From the IMG/VR virus record IMGVR_UViG_3300036781_000182, positions 1 to 33,965 of that record: a stretch of 33,965 nucleotides of DNA; one strand, given 5' to 3'. The notes below the pieces were generated by a model. It was not told the origin of the DNA. It was given only the letters and a program-made list of their open reading frames with translations, and did no database searches. The stretch is from a virus. Shown here piece after piece: positions 14,775 to 22,120 of this stretch (position 1 is its first letter; the number at the start of each line of letters is the position of its first letter). The position numbers and the translations under genes are program-made.

Positions 14775-14983
14775 GTGAGCCTAACCAGTGAAGGTGTGAA
14801 GCTCCTTCCCTATTTGGGGAAGTAAAAGTCAGGCAACTGACGACATGAGTAAGGTAGAACCTTCACCGTAACTTGCCCTCCGGTGCTACTACCAGGTTAC
14901 AGTCAGCCCACCATAGCTGATGCATTATTTCGTTGAGCGGCCTAACGGCCAAGAAGGGGAGCATCACTGCTCCCCTTCTTTTT
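14775..14983 (+). ncRNA. Structured non-coding RNA candidate, about 210 nt
   Basis: No gene is present, but helices line up in order. An outer GTGAAGGT/ACCTTCAC pair (14788-14795/14859-14866) encloses CTTCCC/GGGAAG (14805-14810/14817-14822) and GTCAG-GCAA-CTGAC (14828-14841) with a GNRA tetraloop. Then come GTAAC/GTTAC (14868-14872/14896-14900), TCAGC/GCTGA (14903-14907/14916-14920) and GGCC-TAAC-GGCC (14939-14950), and finally the terminator. A multi-branched fold with a GNRA loop and its own terminator suggests a functional RNA. It matches no family I recognise, including tRNA, tmRNA, hammerhead or common riboswitches. Confidence 0.55.
14951..14983 (+). terminator. Strong intrinsic terminator
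   Basis: A perfect 13-bp stem AAGAAGGGGAGCA (14951-14963) pairs with 14968-14980 across the loop TCAC and runs into a T tract. This ends the structured segment upstream. Confidence 0.95.
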
Positions 14984-15016
14984 GCTCATTTCAGGTGGTG
15001 TAGGCACTTCACCTTC

Positions 15017-15028
15017 GTAAAATAGCAC
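15017..15028 (+). promoter_or_regulatory. Motif GTAAAATAGCAC before the 61-aa gene
   Basis: TTCGTAAAATAGCACC lies 20 bases before the ATG and ribosome site of the next gene. It differs by one base from the ATAAATAGCAC form seen before other units. Confidence 0.4.
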
Positions 15029-15047
15029 CTTAGCAAGTGGAGGTCGT

Positions 15048-15233
15048 ATGACCGTTGGTGAACTCAAGGCCCTGTTGGCCGCCTTCAAGGATGATGATGT
15101 GGTATCGAGTGTGTATCAAGACGCAGCGCTTGGACAACTTCAAGATCTGTCCTACTCAGGCACGGTGCTCCTTGATGAGGATGACGCCTACTACGGTCTC
15201 CGTGTCTATCTCACGACGCCTAAAGCTACATAG
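15048..15233 (+). CDS. Hypothetical protein, 61 aa
   Basis: A GTGGAGG ribosome site precedes the ATG. The small acidic protein starts MTVGELKALLAAFKDDDVV, a pattern common in small phage proteins of unknown role (a first helix MTVGEL..LL followed by D-rich turn and beta strands). It ends LRVYLTTPKAT. No function can be assigned. Confidence 0.75.
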   Translation: MTVGELKALLAAFKDDDVVSSVYQDAALGQLQDLSYSGTVLLDEDDAYYGLRVYLTTPKAT

Positions 15234-15255
15234 AGCTGAACAACATGGAACGCAC

Positions 15256-15570
15256 ATGAAGAACGATCAACGATACTATGTCCGCCTCATTGAAGCCAGG
15301 CTGACGGACCTTGGAGAAGGCAAGCTGAACGCGGAGGTCATCAACGGTCTCGATTACTGGTCCTGGCTCAGCGCGGATGAGCTCTACATTGAGATGCAAC
15401 GGCTGATGGGTGCCATCCTTGAGAACTCCATCGCTGAGTATGAGGAACAGCTGCGGAAGGGCGTCAACCGGTTCATGATCGCGACTGAAGATGACAATCC
15501 TGAGGCCTTCATCATCCTTGGCATTGAGACCCCACCGCTGAATTCCCTGGCCTCCGTGTATCCTAACTGA
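15256..15570 (+). CDS. Hypothetical protein, 104 aa
   Basis: I do not recognise a family. A longer in-frame reading exists upstream, but it lies over the 61-aa gene, so I chose the ATG at 15256, which has GGAA just before it. The acidic, helical protein begins MKNDQRYYVRLIEARLTDLG and contains DYWSWLSADELYIEMQRLM. It is the last gene before the next promoter-like motif. Confidence 0.7.
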   Translation: MKNDQRYYVRLIEARLTDLGEGKLNAEVINGLDYWSWLSADELYIEMQRLMGAILENSIAEYEEQLRKGVNRFMIATEDDNPEAFIILGIETPPLNSLASVYPN

Positions 15571-15581
15571 CTCGCTCAAAT

Positions 15582-15595
15582 GCGATAAATAGCAC
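15582..15595 (+). promoter_or_regulatory. Promoter-like motif GCGATAAATAGCAC before the KTSC gene
   Basis: CGATAAATAGCACATC lies in a 70-base gap before the KTSC gene. The ATAAATAGCAC core is the same as in the minus-strand elements at 11541-11554 and 22121-22132. No -35 box is seen. Confidence 0.55.
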
Positions 15596-15640
15596 ATCAG
15601 TGACTGGGATGGCCAGTCAAGTTGACTAAGGAGTCAAATC

Positions 15641-15850
15641 ATGGAAGAAGTCCAAATTGCCGATAGTTCATGGGTTAATAGCGCGTCCTACGACGAAGCT
15701 AGCCAGGAGCTCCACACCAACCTGTCCGGAGTGGACTACACCTACTATGGTGTGCCGCCTGACGTGGTCAAGGGTCTGGCCAGTGCAGGTTCAGCCGGTG
15801 GGTACATGAACGGCGCCATCAAGGGCGTCTACTCGTACCAACGTAGGTAA
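15641..15850 (+). CDS. KTSC-domain protein
   Basis: The 69-aa protein matches the small KTSC fold: a Ser-rich start (SSWVNSASYDEASQELHTNL), a YTYYGVPPDVVKGLASA core and a GGYMNGAIKGVYSYQRR end, the last part close to the family's K-YxN-IKG-YxY pattern. KTSC domains occur alone or fused to lysyl-tRNA synthetase and other proteins and are thought to bind nucleic acid; their phage role is unknown. An ideal AAGGAG lies eight bases before the ATG. It has its own promoter-like motif, and a hairpin-rich segment follows at once. Confidence 0.85.
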   Translation: MEEVQIADSSWVNSASYDEASQELHTNLSGVDYTYYGVPPDVVKGLASAGSAGGYMNGAIKGVYSYQRR

Positions 15851-15995
15851 GCATCTCGGGAGAGGTGCAAACACCCTCTCGTTCTGAGAGGGAAATTTGA
15901 TGAGTGAAAAACCTCATCCGCTCGCCAGGGCAGTCAAAAGCCTGGCTTGAGCTGTTGTATTTGTGGCCCTGGGGTGATAACCAGGGCCTCTTTTT
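15851..15995 (+). ncRNA. Second structured non-coding segment, about 145 nt
   Basis: Five consecutive hairpins fill the space. GCATCTC-GGGA-GAGGTGC (15851-15868) has a GNRA-type GGGA loop. CCCTCTC-GTTCT-GAGAGGG is at 15874-15892, GATGAG/CTCATC at 15899-15918, and GCCAGG/CCTGGC at 15924-15946, with flanking CTC/GAG. The terminator follows. It begins right at the KTSC stop codon, so it is either a highly structured 3' untranslated region or a processed small RNA. No known family is recognised. Confidence 0.5.
15965..15995 (+). terminator. Intrinsic terminator
   Basis: GGCCCTGG (15965-15972) pairs with CCAGGGCC (15981-15988) across an eight-base loop and is followed by TCTTTTT. Confidence 0.9.
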
Positions 15996-16045
15996 CATTC
16001 AGGTGTAACAAAGGTAACGGTCCTACACGCGTACGCGCACGGGCG

Positions 16046-16051
16046 TATAAT
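16046..16051 (+). promoter_or_regulatory. TATAAT -10 box of a host-type promoter
   Basis: A perfect TATAAT lies 26 bases before the ATG of the 55-aa gene, with no clear -35 (CTACAC at the right spacing). It differs from the TAAATA elements elsewhere and suggests expression by the host polymerase. Confidence 0.5.
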
Positions 16052-16076
16052 GCACCTACACCACCTGGAGCCGAAC

Positions 16077-16244
16077 ATGATCACCAACACCAACCTGCAA
16101 GCCGCGTTCAACCAGACCCCAGTTGACCTGGCGGCCTACTACAACAGCATCAAGCACATTGGTCTGGCTCCCATCTTGCCGGTTCAAACCCGTGAAGAAG
16201 CGAGTGCTGAGTACATGGCGCGGTACTTCGACGATCAGCGCTAA
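16077..16244 (+). CDS. Hypothetical protein, 55 aa
   Basis: I do not recognise a family. I chose the ATG at 16077, with CTGGAG seven bases before it, over an ATG nine codons upstream that would overlap the -10 region. The protein is a short helical polypeptide with Asn/Thr/Gln-rich start and a charged end (EEASAEYMARYFDDQR). It is the last plus-strand gene before the convergent terminator. Confidence 0.65.
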   Translation: MITNTNLQAAFNQTPVDLAAYYNSIKHIGLAPILPVQTREEASAEYMARYFDDQR

Positions 16245-16268
16245 GTTCACCTTCCCCTCCAGACCAGA

Positions 16269-16291
16269 AAGCCCCTTCATTGGGGCTTCTT
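16269..16291. terminator. Bidirectional terminator between converging arms
   Basis: AAGCCCC (16269-16275) pairs with GGGGCTT (16282-16288). T-rich sequence follows on both strands (TTCTTTG on plus, TTTCTGG on minus). It lies between the last plus-strand gene and the 3' end of the minus-strand lysis cassette. Confidence 0.75.
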
Positions 16292-16350
16292 TGTCTTCGC
16301 CTTCACACAGCACCCGCTCGTAGAGGCATTAGCTGGCAGATAGTGCAGGT

Positions 16351-16599
16351 TCACCTACATGCGGCCAACGCCGCGCTCAACTCCAGCTCATAGGCGATCA
16401 TCAGCTCACGATCTGCAAGCAGCGCCTGAACAGCGCTAAAGACGGTGGTGTACGGTGGTGCATAGGTGGTGACCGGTTGCACCGGCGCAGCCACCTTGCA
16501 TGGTACCATAACTGGCACCTTCACTTCAACCGGCGTCACCGTAGCCACTGAGGCGCAGGCCGTCAGGAGCAGAACTGGAAGGATCATAAGCAGCTTCAT
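16351..16599 (-). CDS. Outer-membrane spanin (Rz1-like lipoprotein)
   Basis: The 82-aa product begins with a lipoprotein signal whose lipobox is LTAC, with the modified Cys at residue 15. The mature part is Pro/Val-rich (VEVKVPVMVPCKV, then PVQPVTTYAPPY), as usual for o-spanins, and ends in a helical stretch. It should sit in the outer membrane and pair with the inner-membrane spanin encoded just upstream, to fuse the two membranes at lysis. Its ATG overlaps the i-spanin stop (ATGA). Confidence 0.8.
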   Translation of the reverse strand: MKLLMILPVLLLTACASVATVTPVEVKVPVMVPCKVAAPVQPVTTYAPPYTTVFSAVQALLADRELMIAYELELSAALAACR

Positions 16600-16976
16600 T
16601 TGTGAACTCCATTGATCAGGTCCAAAGTTGCGGTGCAGTCCGACGACTTGTCCGTAATTGGGACCGAAGGTTGAGTCAGGTAGATCACCTTGGCCGCTTG
16701 CAGGTGTGGTGCAGCTGCTGAAGCGGCGCTTGAGACCAGGGCCGCGCCCAACTTCTCACGTTGGTCTGAATCAGTCTTGAGACGGTCCACCGCGGCGTTC
16801 TGCAGCTTAATCTCAACTTCAAGTGAGGTGATTTGCGCTTGGGCCTGGGTCAAGGCGGTTTCAGCTTCCGCCAACTGCATCTTCACCCGATGATCTCCCC
16901 ACAGGTGCCATGCAATGAAGGCGGCCACAACCGCCGCTGCGCCCAGCTTCAAGTAGAGGGAGGGCAGGTCAAACAT
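16596..16976 (-). CDS. Inner-membrane spanin (Rz-like)
   Basis: The 126-aa protein has a short cytoplasmic start, one transmembrane helix (about residues 10-27, KLGAAAVVAAFIAWHLWG), then a long periplasmic coiled coil (about 32-70, AEAETALTQAQAQITSLEVEI) and an Ala-rich end. This is the i-spanin layout. It directly precedes the o-spanin gene. Together they mark a Gram-negative host. It overlaps the preceding gene by eight bases. Confidence 0.85.
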   Translation of the reverse strand: MFDLPSLYLKLGAAAVVAAFIAWHLWGDHRVKMQLAEAETALTQAQAQITSLEVEIKLQNAAVDRLKTDSDQREKLGAALVSSAASAAAPHLQAAKVIYLTQPSVPITDKSSDCTATLDLINGVHK

Positions 16977-17229
16977 CAGCCGCTCCAGCGAAGTCAGGCA
17001 GCGCCTTCAACTGGGCGTAGATGGTGGCCAAGGAGAAGGGTGCGGAACAGGCAAGTGAAAATACAGCCTGCTTGACAGTCGGAGCCAAGGCCTGTCGTGC
17101 ATCCACGTTGGCGAACCAAACCACTGAGGCGAGGACCTCGTGGTGGGTGAAGGTGACGGAGTCAATCCGGACATAGGCCTCAGGGAGGTCAAAACCGGCT
17201 GGGAGGGAGATTGCTTGTTGGAGGGCCAT
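16969..17229 (-). CDS. Hypothetical lysis-cassette neighbour, 86 aa
   Basis: I do not recognise a family. The protein is largely beta and hydrophobic (SVTFTHHEVLASVVWFANVDARQAL) with an Ala/Leu/Ser-rich second half ending PDFAGAADV, and no obvious transmembrane helix or signal. No clear ribosome site precedes the ATG. It lies between the membrane protein and the i-spanin. Its size and place would also fit a small structural protein. Confidence 0.65.
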   Translation of the reverse strand: MALQQAISLPAGFDLPEAYVRIDSVTFTHHEVLASVVWFANVDARQALAPTVKQAVFSLACSAPFSLATIYAQLKALPDFAGAADV

Positions 17230-17234
17230 GGTGA

Positions 17235-17501
17235 TTAAGGTTTAGGTTGATCTGGAAGTCCGACTTTAGCACGGATGATGTCCAGCCACTTGTTGAAGGT
17301 GGCTACCCCCATGCCGTAGACGGCGTGTGTCGTGAAGCAGGCCCAGTACCACATGTTGACGGCGTCACCGGTCACCCAGGTAAGCTTGATCATGGCCACG
17401 GAGAGCACGATGAAGACCCCAAGGTTGATGAGGCGACTGGAGCTTGGCCCGTGGTCACAGAGCAAGCGGTCAACGTAGGCTTGGGTGCGCTTGAACATCA
17501 T
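17235..17501 (-). CDS. Two-helix membrane protein, holin-like candidate, 88 aa
   Basis: Two transmembrane helices are seen: LINLGVFIVLSVAMIKLTWV (about residues 24-43) and MWYWACFTTHAVYGMGVATF (about 50-69). Short charged ends flank them. I chose the ATG at 17501, which overlaps the stop of the 125-aa gene; an ATG one codon later is equally good. Two-helix small membrane proteins in this position are often holins or antiholins. The better holin candidate is at 17872-18141, so this one may be its partner. Confidence 0.7.
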   Translation of the reverse strand: MMFKRTQAYVDRLLCDHGPSSSRLINLGVFIVLSVAMIKLTWVTGDAVNMWYWACFTTHAVYGMGVATFNKWLDIIRAKVGLPDQPKP

Positions 17502-17875
17502 GAGTTCTTGACGACAAGCCAAGCCACGGTGGAGGCATCACCGGAGGTGGTGGCGATGTCAAAGGTGCCGGCACCTGAAGAGCCGGCACAGAATGGGAAG
17601 TCCGCGGCATCGTTGGACTGCACGGTTAGAAAGACCTGGCACTCACTGTAGTTGGTGAACAGAGAGGAGGTCACCGAGGCGACTCCATCGTCCATGGTCA
17701 CCACACCTGATTGGAATGCTGGACCAGAGGAGGTCACGCTTCCAAGGACAATAAGATCACCGTCAATCACCGCAGCTGGGTTGCCAAGCGTGTTGTTGCT
17801 GTCGATGATGGCGCCTGAATCACCACCTGAGAGGACGGCTGGTGTGGCGGAGACTTGGGAATTTGGGGCGGTCAT
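17498..17875 (-). CDS. Small beta-rich structural protein candidate, 125 aa
   Basis: I do not recognise a family. The Ser/Thr/Gly/Asn-rich, low-charge sequence with many short strands (TSSGPAFQSGVVTMDDGVASVTSS) resembles fibre or decoration proteins. The first 25 residues are related to those of the 66-aa protein after the coat gene (M(S/T)APN, AV, GG, II pattern). It lies in the lysis cassette but may be a virion protein. The ATG overlaps the upstream holin-like stop. Confidence 0.6.
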   Translation of the reverse strand: MTAPNSQVSATPAVLSGGDSGAIIDSNNTLGNPAAVIDGDLIVLGSVTSSGPAFQSGVVTMDDGVASVTSSLFTNYSECQVFLTVQSNDAADFPFCAGSSGAGTFDIATTSGDASTVAWLVVKNS

Positions 17876-18141
17876 TTAAGATCCTTTCTTGGGCCAATGC
17901 GGCGATCAACTTCAACGGGAATATCTTGGAGGCGACGATCTGCGCCCCTACGGTCTTGTTCAGCTTTGCGGCGCTGTTCAGCGCGATCTAGTTGGTCCAT
18001 CGTGAACTGATAGACGATCCAGATGATGGAGAATACGGCCGCCATGGGCGGCAAGATCTGCACCCATGCGGCGGTGGCCACTCCTACTGCGACAACGTCC
18101 ACAACATGAGAGGCGACCTTGATGAGGTGGTAGTTGCTCAC
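17872..18141 (-). CDS. Holin candidate, GTG start
   Basis: The 89-aa protein has two transmembrane helices (about residues 13-31, VVDVVAVGVATAAWVQILP, and 33-50, MAAVFSIIWIVYQF) and a strongly charged, Arg/Asp-rich tail (QRRKAEQDRRGADRRL). That is a common layout for small class II holins, which make the pores that trigger lysis. The start is a GTG that overlaps the stop of the 45-aa gene (GTGA). The spanins lie just downstream. Confidence 0.75.
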   Translation of the reverse strand: MSNYHLIKVASHVVDVVAVGVATAAWVQILPPMAAVFSIIWIVYQFTMDQLDRAEQRRKAEQDRRGADRRLQDIPVEVDRRIGPRKDLK

Positions 18142-18275
18142 TTACCACCTCTGTGCTTGAAGTATTCAACCTGGCGAAGACGCTTTTCCGCCTTCTCCTT
18201 CGTGGTGGGCTTAGAGAGCCTCTTGCCCGTCTTTTCTGAGACTACTTCGTAGCCTTTTGGAGTCTTCTTGATCAT
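18138..18275 (-). CDS. Small basic protein, 45 aa
   Basis: A short Lys/Arg-rich protein starting MIKKTPKGYEVVSEKTGKRL with a STK/RLSKPTTKEKAEKRLRQVEYF body and a GGK end. Short proteins with this GYxVxSxxTGKRLSKPxxxKxxAxKRL pattern are widespread in phages, with unknown function. The gene fits exactly between the fibre gene, with a two-base gap, and the holin candidate, with a GTGA overlap. Confidence 0.75.
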   Translation of the reverse strand: MIKKTPKGYEVVSEKTGKRLSKPTTKEKAEKRLRQVEYFKHRGGK

Positions 18276-18277
18276 GA

Positions 18278-20959
18278 TTAGCCTGATACCTTCGTCATAT
18301 TGATATTGGCCACCCAACGGATGGTCTTGGAAGCTTCACCGGTCACGGAAATGTTTGGACGGCCGTTGGTGGTGTCAGCGGTAACGCCAACTGCCCAAAG
18401 TGCAGCACCAGTGTCCTGTGCAATCAGGGTGGCAACTGGCGAACCAAGCAACGCGGTAGCTGCGGCGTTGGCGCCACGCTTGATGGCGAACTTCAAGTTC
18501 CAAGCGGAGGTGTCGCCAGTTGTGTTTTGACGCGCCACGATGTCGCAGTCAAAGATGTAGGCTGAATTATTCAGCAGAACAATCTTGGATGTTGGTGCCG
18601 TTGCAATGTTGCCATTGCCCATCTCAGTGGCAGTAGCGTTCGTAGTGGTCATCCACAAACCAGCTGGACCAATTGATGCATCACCAATCGTGGAAAAAGT
18701 AGGACCCGTAAATGTAGTCTGCGAACTAAAGTCAGTAGTTGCATTACAGCCAATGACCGTGGAATAGTCCTTCGAATTGGTGGAATTAGATCCAATCGCA
18801 ACACCTCGAAGTCCAGAGCTTGTGGTCGCCATGATGGAGATGGATCCAGTATTCGATGAAGTGGCACTAGATCCAATCGCGACTGCTCCATTGCCGGTTG
18901 CAGAGGTGCTAGATCCAATCGCGACTGCATTACCCAATGTACCAAGTGTTGCGCTGGCACCAATTGCAATACCACTTGCTGAACTGCTACCAACGGCGGC
19001 GTTACCAATTACGATAGCGCTTGTTCCTGTAGAAGTTGGCGTAGTGGCAGTAGCAAGACCAGTGCGTAGAATGCCGCCAAGTGGGCTGAACACGAAGCTG
19101 TTGCCAATCGTGCCACCGTTTGTAACAAGTTGCCAGGTAGATCCGCCATTCACCGTACCAAACTGGATCGGAATGATGGCGCCGTTGGCCACCTCAGCAC
19201 CGGTCGTATTAAAGTCAGTAGCTCGAGTTGGAGAGCCAGAGGCGTTGACGGTGTAGATGCCATTTTCAGAAGCAGTCGTCTGGTTCTTGATGAGAACGCG
19301 GTCGTTGGTGGCCAGGGTCACGCCATCAACCGCGGAGCCGTTGGCATAGGCGGTTGAAAGCGTGCCGTTAGCGGTGGTTGCTACACGAACGGCTTCCTTG
19401 TAGGTGTTGGATGAAGATCCACCCACTGTTGTCCATGTTGGTGGAGCGCCAGTGCCCGCTGAAGTGATCACTTGACCCAACGTTCCAGGCGCGCCATTGA
19501 TGTTCCACGCGCCAGTTGAGTCAATCTCAAATGACTGCGTACCGTTGTTTGCATAAAACTGAATTTGAGTGCCACTGATTGTGGTTGCTCCACCGCCAGT
19601 GATTACTCCATTTTCACCAATGTTGATAGTTGCGCTGCCACCAGTGTACTTCCCAAGATTAAAGGCTCCTGGGATAGACGTGCCTACTGAGAGTGCACCG
19701 GAAGCGTATGTGAACTGCGCTGTGGCTCCAAAAGATCCAGAATTGTTGTACTGAATTTGGGTATTAGAACCAGATGGTGTTGCGCTGCCACCAGGTGGGA
19801 CGGCCCATGTTCCGTCGGCGCGCAGGAAGTTGGTAGTGCCACCGCCTGAAGCTGGGGTTGAACCTGCAACAGAGCTAGTAAAACCTGTGATAGAAATCGC
19901 GGGGGTGCTACCACCAGATGACACAATTGGAGCCGTTCCAGTAACTGAAGTCACCGTACCTCCACCTGCTGGAGTGGCCCATACTCCATCTCCGCGCCAG
20001 AAAGTGCTGCTGGTGGCTGAGGTGCCAGAGTTCAGATGAGAGACACCAAGATTACCAGTCACCTCAGAAGAAAGGTTGACCGAGTGAGAGCCCGTGATGG
20101 CGCCAGTCCCATTGCCGAATAGAATACCCGTCAGCGTCGTGGCACCAGTACCACCATTTGCAACAGGCAGCGCGGTTCCACTTAGCGTCATGGCCAATGT
20201 ACCAGAGGTAGTGATAGGCGACCCTGATACTGACAAGAATGATGGCACTGACATTGCCACAGAGGTCACTGTTCCACCTCCACCTGCTGGAGTGGCCCAA
20301 GTAGGTTGCGCGCCAACACCGCCAGAAGTCAACACTTGGCCCAATGTGCCAGCTGAGGAGTTAAGGTACCATGTGCCATCACTATCAAGCTTAAAGTCGC
20401 TGGCGTTGGTGATAATGTCAAGATAGCCGGTGGTGATGGCCGTAATTCCATTGTCATCACCGGTCATCACATTGACGTTGCCAAGCTTCAACGCACCAGT
20501 TCCACCTGAATGCGCCGCAATGGCAATACCACCATCAGTGGAAACACCGATGCTCATAAGCTGAGTACTGGAATCATAGACAAGTTCAGCATCAGCGCCG
20601 AAAGAGCCACTGTCATTGTACTGAAGTTGAGTGTCAGAGCCTGCCGGTGCACCACCAACAGCGGCCCATGTTCCGTCTGCACGCAGGAAGTTGGTGGTGC
20701 CACCGCCTGAGGCGGGCACCGCACCATCATCCGAACTTGTAAAGTTGCTGATGGAGATGTCTGGGGTTGTTCCACCAGAGGATGCAATTGGAGCAGTTCC
20801 AGTGACCGCGGTCACCGTACCACCCCCACCCGTCACATAGGTGATGGTGCCAGTGTCATCCTTGATGTACAGCTGGGAGGAGTCGGTACCGATCTCAGTC
20901 TTACCGGAGGGAGGGGTTGGGGCAGCTGAAGCGCTACCGTCAAGAAAAATCAGTGGCAT
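18278..20959 (-). CDS. Long tail-fibre-like protein with internal duplication, 893 aa
   Basis: A Gly/Thr/Ser-rich fibre-like protein. Residues 45-222 and 333-510 are a near-copy of each other (GTVTxVTGTAPI, FLRADGTWA, QLQYNDSGSFGA and GTLGQVxTS..W landmarks), giving two units of about 178 aa. Residues 522-627 carry a fibre module with DRVLIKNQTTASENGIYTV. Residues about 645-740 form a YadA-head-like roll of repeated AIGxxA motifs. The C-terminus (about 830-893) is a small compact domain. AAGGAC precedes the ATG. It is the last of a run of fibre genes and likely the longest adhesin; receptor type unknown. Confidence 0.8.
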   Translation of the reverse strand: MPLIFLDGSASAAPTPPSGKTEIGTDSSQLYIKDDTGTITYVTGGGGTVTAVTGTAPIASSGGTTPDISISNFTSSDDGAVPASGGGTTNFLRADGTWAAVGGAPAGSDTQLQYNDSGSFGADAELVYDSSTQLMSIGVSTDGGIAIAAHSGGTGALKLGNVNVMTGDDNGITAITTGYLDIITNASDFKLDSDGTWYLNSSAGTLGQVLTSGGVGAQPTWATPAGGGGTVTSVAMSVPSFLSVSGSPITTSGTLAMTLSGTALPVANGGTGATTLTGILFGNGTGAITGSHSVNLSSEVTGNLGVSHLNSGTSATSSTFWRGDGVWATPAGGGTVTSVTGTAPIVSSGGSTPAISITGFTSSVAGSTPASGGGTTNFLRADGTWAVPPGGSATPSGSNTQIQYNNSGSFGATAQFTYASGALSVGTSIPGAFNLGKYTGGSATINIGENGVITGGGATTISGTQIQFYANNGTQSFEIDSTGAWNINGAPGTLGQVITSAGTGAPPTWTTVGGSSSNTYKEAVRVATTANGTLSTAYANGSAVDGVTLATNDRVLIKNQTTASENGIYTVNASGSPTRATDFNTTGAEVANGAIIPIQFGTVNGGSTWQLVTNGGTIGNSFVFSPLGGILRTGLATATTPTSTGTSAIVIGNAAVGSSSASGIAIGASATLGTLGNAVAIGSSTSATGNGAVAIGSSATSSNTGSISIMATTSSGLRGVAIGSNSTNSKDYSTVIGCNATTDFSSQTTFTGPTFSTIGDASIGPAGLWMTTTNATATEMGNGNIATAPTSKIVLLNNSAYIFDCDIVARQNTTGDTSAWNLKFAIKRGANAAATALLGSPVATLIAQDTGAALWAVGVTADTTNGRPNISVTGEASKTIRWVANINMTKVSG

Positions 20960-20967
20960 GTGCGTCC

Positions 20968-21300
20968 TTAGTCAACTTCTACGAGTAGGCCATCAATCAC
21001 GATAGCGCCATCAACGTCAATTGGAATGGTGAACAACGCTTGCTTGTAGATGTTCACCGTGTAGGTGTCACCTGGAGCAACGTAGTAGGGAACCGTGTAG
21101 TCAACGGAGGCGCCAACCGCGATCCAGCTGAGGTTGCCTGAGCCGTCGGTGCTGAGGACGTACCCCGTGCTACCGTTGCTGTCAGGAAACTTGAGCAGAC
21201 GAGGTGCGGTGAGCGCGCTAAAGTCTAGCAGCCCAGAGTTCACCAAGCCGATGCTGAACGCATCTTCCGTGGTGCCCGCTTGTTTTGGACGATATGCCAT
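20968..21300 (-). CDS. Fibre-associated structural protein, 110 aa
   Basis: I do not recognise a named family. The sequence has the same style as the neighbouring fibre proteins: a GYVLSTDGSGNLSW segment at about 47-60 like the GQILSTDGAGNTSW segment of the 227-aa protein next to it, then a beta-rich tail with VDYTVPYYVAPGDTYTVN. It has its own upstream TAAATA element. A role as short fibre or adaptor is likely. Confidence 0.7.
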   Translation of the reverse strand: MAYRPKQAGTTEDAFSIGLVNSGLLDFSALTAPRLLKFPDSNGSTGYVLSTDGSGNLSWIAVGASVDYTVPYYVAPGDTYTVNIYKQALFTIPIDVDGAIVIDGLLVEVD

Positions 21301-21361
21301 TGATGCAGTTCCTTAGAACAGAGGGGTCACCTGGCTTGGCAACCCCTCAGCATTGAGATCA

Positions 21362-21373
21362 TGTATTTAGGGT
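21362..21373 (-). promoter_or_regulatory. TAAATA motif before the 110-aa fibre gene
   Basis: On the minus strand TCACCCTAAATACATG lies in the 105-base gap after the 227-aa gene. It shares the CTAAATA core with other elements but lacks the following GCAC. Confidence 0.4.
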
Positions 21374-21405
21374 GACCGCCTGCAGCCGCCACCCTCATCC
21401 AGCAA

Positions 21406-22089
21406 TTAAGCCGGGACTGCGTACGTGACCAGCACGCGAGCTGCACCAGCCGTAGCACCACCAGCGGCGTAGGTGATGATCAGTGCTTCAGGGGAAGCAT
21501 CAGCATCAAGCTGGTTAGGCACGTCATAGCGATCAGCTGTGGCCAGGTCAACGTCAGTTGCACCAAGGTACTTGGAGGCCGTGCCTGAGATACCAACTGA
21601 GACTGAAGGGGTGCCGTCAAAGATGGTGTCCACAATCAGCGTCACCTTGTCGATGACCGCGTTGGCGGGCAGCGTGAACATGGCAACTGGTGAGGTGGAG
21701 CCAAAGGCGAAGGACGTGGTGTCAACCGTCCAGCAGGAAGCTGTTGAACCTGCAGATACCCAAGAGGTGTTACCGGCACCGTCCGTAGACAGGATCTGGC
21801 CAGTGGAACCCGGAGTAGTAGGTAGCGTCAGGGTCCAGTTTGCAGACATGCCGGAGACTGGACGCGCAATGGAGATACTCCAGTCTGCACCTGAACCTGC
21901 AGCATCCGAGTTGATGGTCAGACCAACGTCGTCTGAGGCCAAGAACTCACTGCCGGTGACTGAAGCGTCCGCGCTGTCTGCGCGGTTACGAACAACCAGG
22001 TCACCTGCGTTGTTCTTGAGCATGACCCCGGTCAAGCCGAGGATGAATTGACCCGTTTGGGTACCGATTGTCTTGATCCAAGTGGACAT
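21406..22089 (-). CDS. Tail-fibre-like protein, 227 aa
   Basis: A beta-rich fibre protein. The start (MSTWIKTIGTQTGQFILGLTG) is followed by a shaft with VMLKNNAGDLVVRNRADS and a GQILSTDGAGNTSW segment. The last 100 residues (FGSTSPVAMFTLPANAVIDKV onwards) resemble the C-terminal domain of the 371-aa protein upstream, pointing to a shared globular domain. TAAGGAATTCC precedes the ATG, and an ATAAATAGCAC element lies 35 bases upstream. Confidence 0.75.
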   Translation of the reverse strand: MSTWIKTIGTQTGQFILGLTGVMLKNNAGDLVVRNRADSADASVTGSEFLASDDVGLTINSDAAGSGADWSISIARPVSGMSANWTLTLPTTPGSTGQILSTDGAGNTSWVSAGSTASCWTVDTTSFAFGSTSPVAMFTLPANAVIDKVTLIVDTIFDGTPSVSVGISGTASKYLGATDVDLATADRYDVPNQLDADASPEALIITYAAGGATAGAARVLVTYAVPA

Positions 22090-22120
22090 GGAATTCCTTA
22101 TGCGCGGCGCGCGTTGATGG

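Noticed and set aside
14903-14920. Possible tRNA, tmRNA or hammerhead in the structured segment
   Set aside because: No cloverleaf, no acceptor end, and the CTGATG sequence lacks the rest of a hammerhead core.
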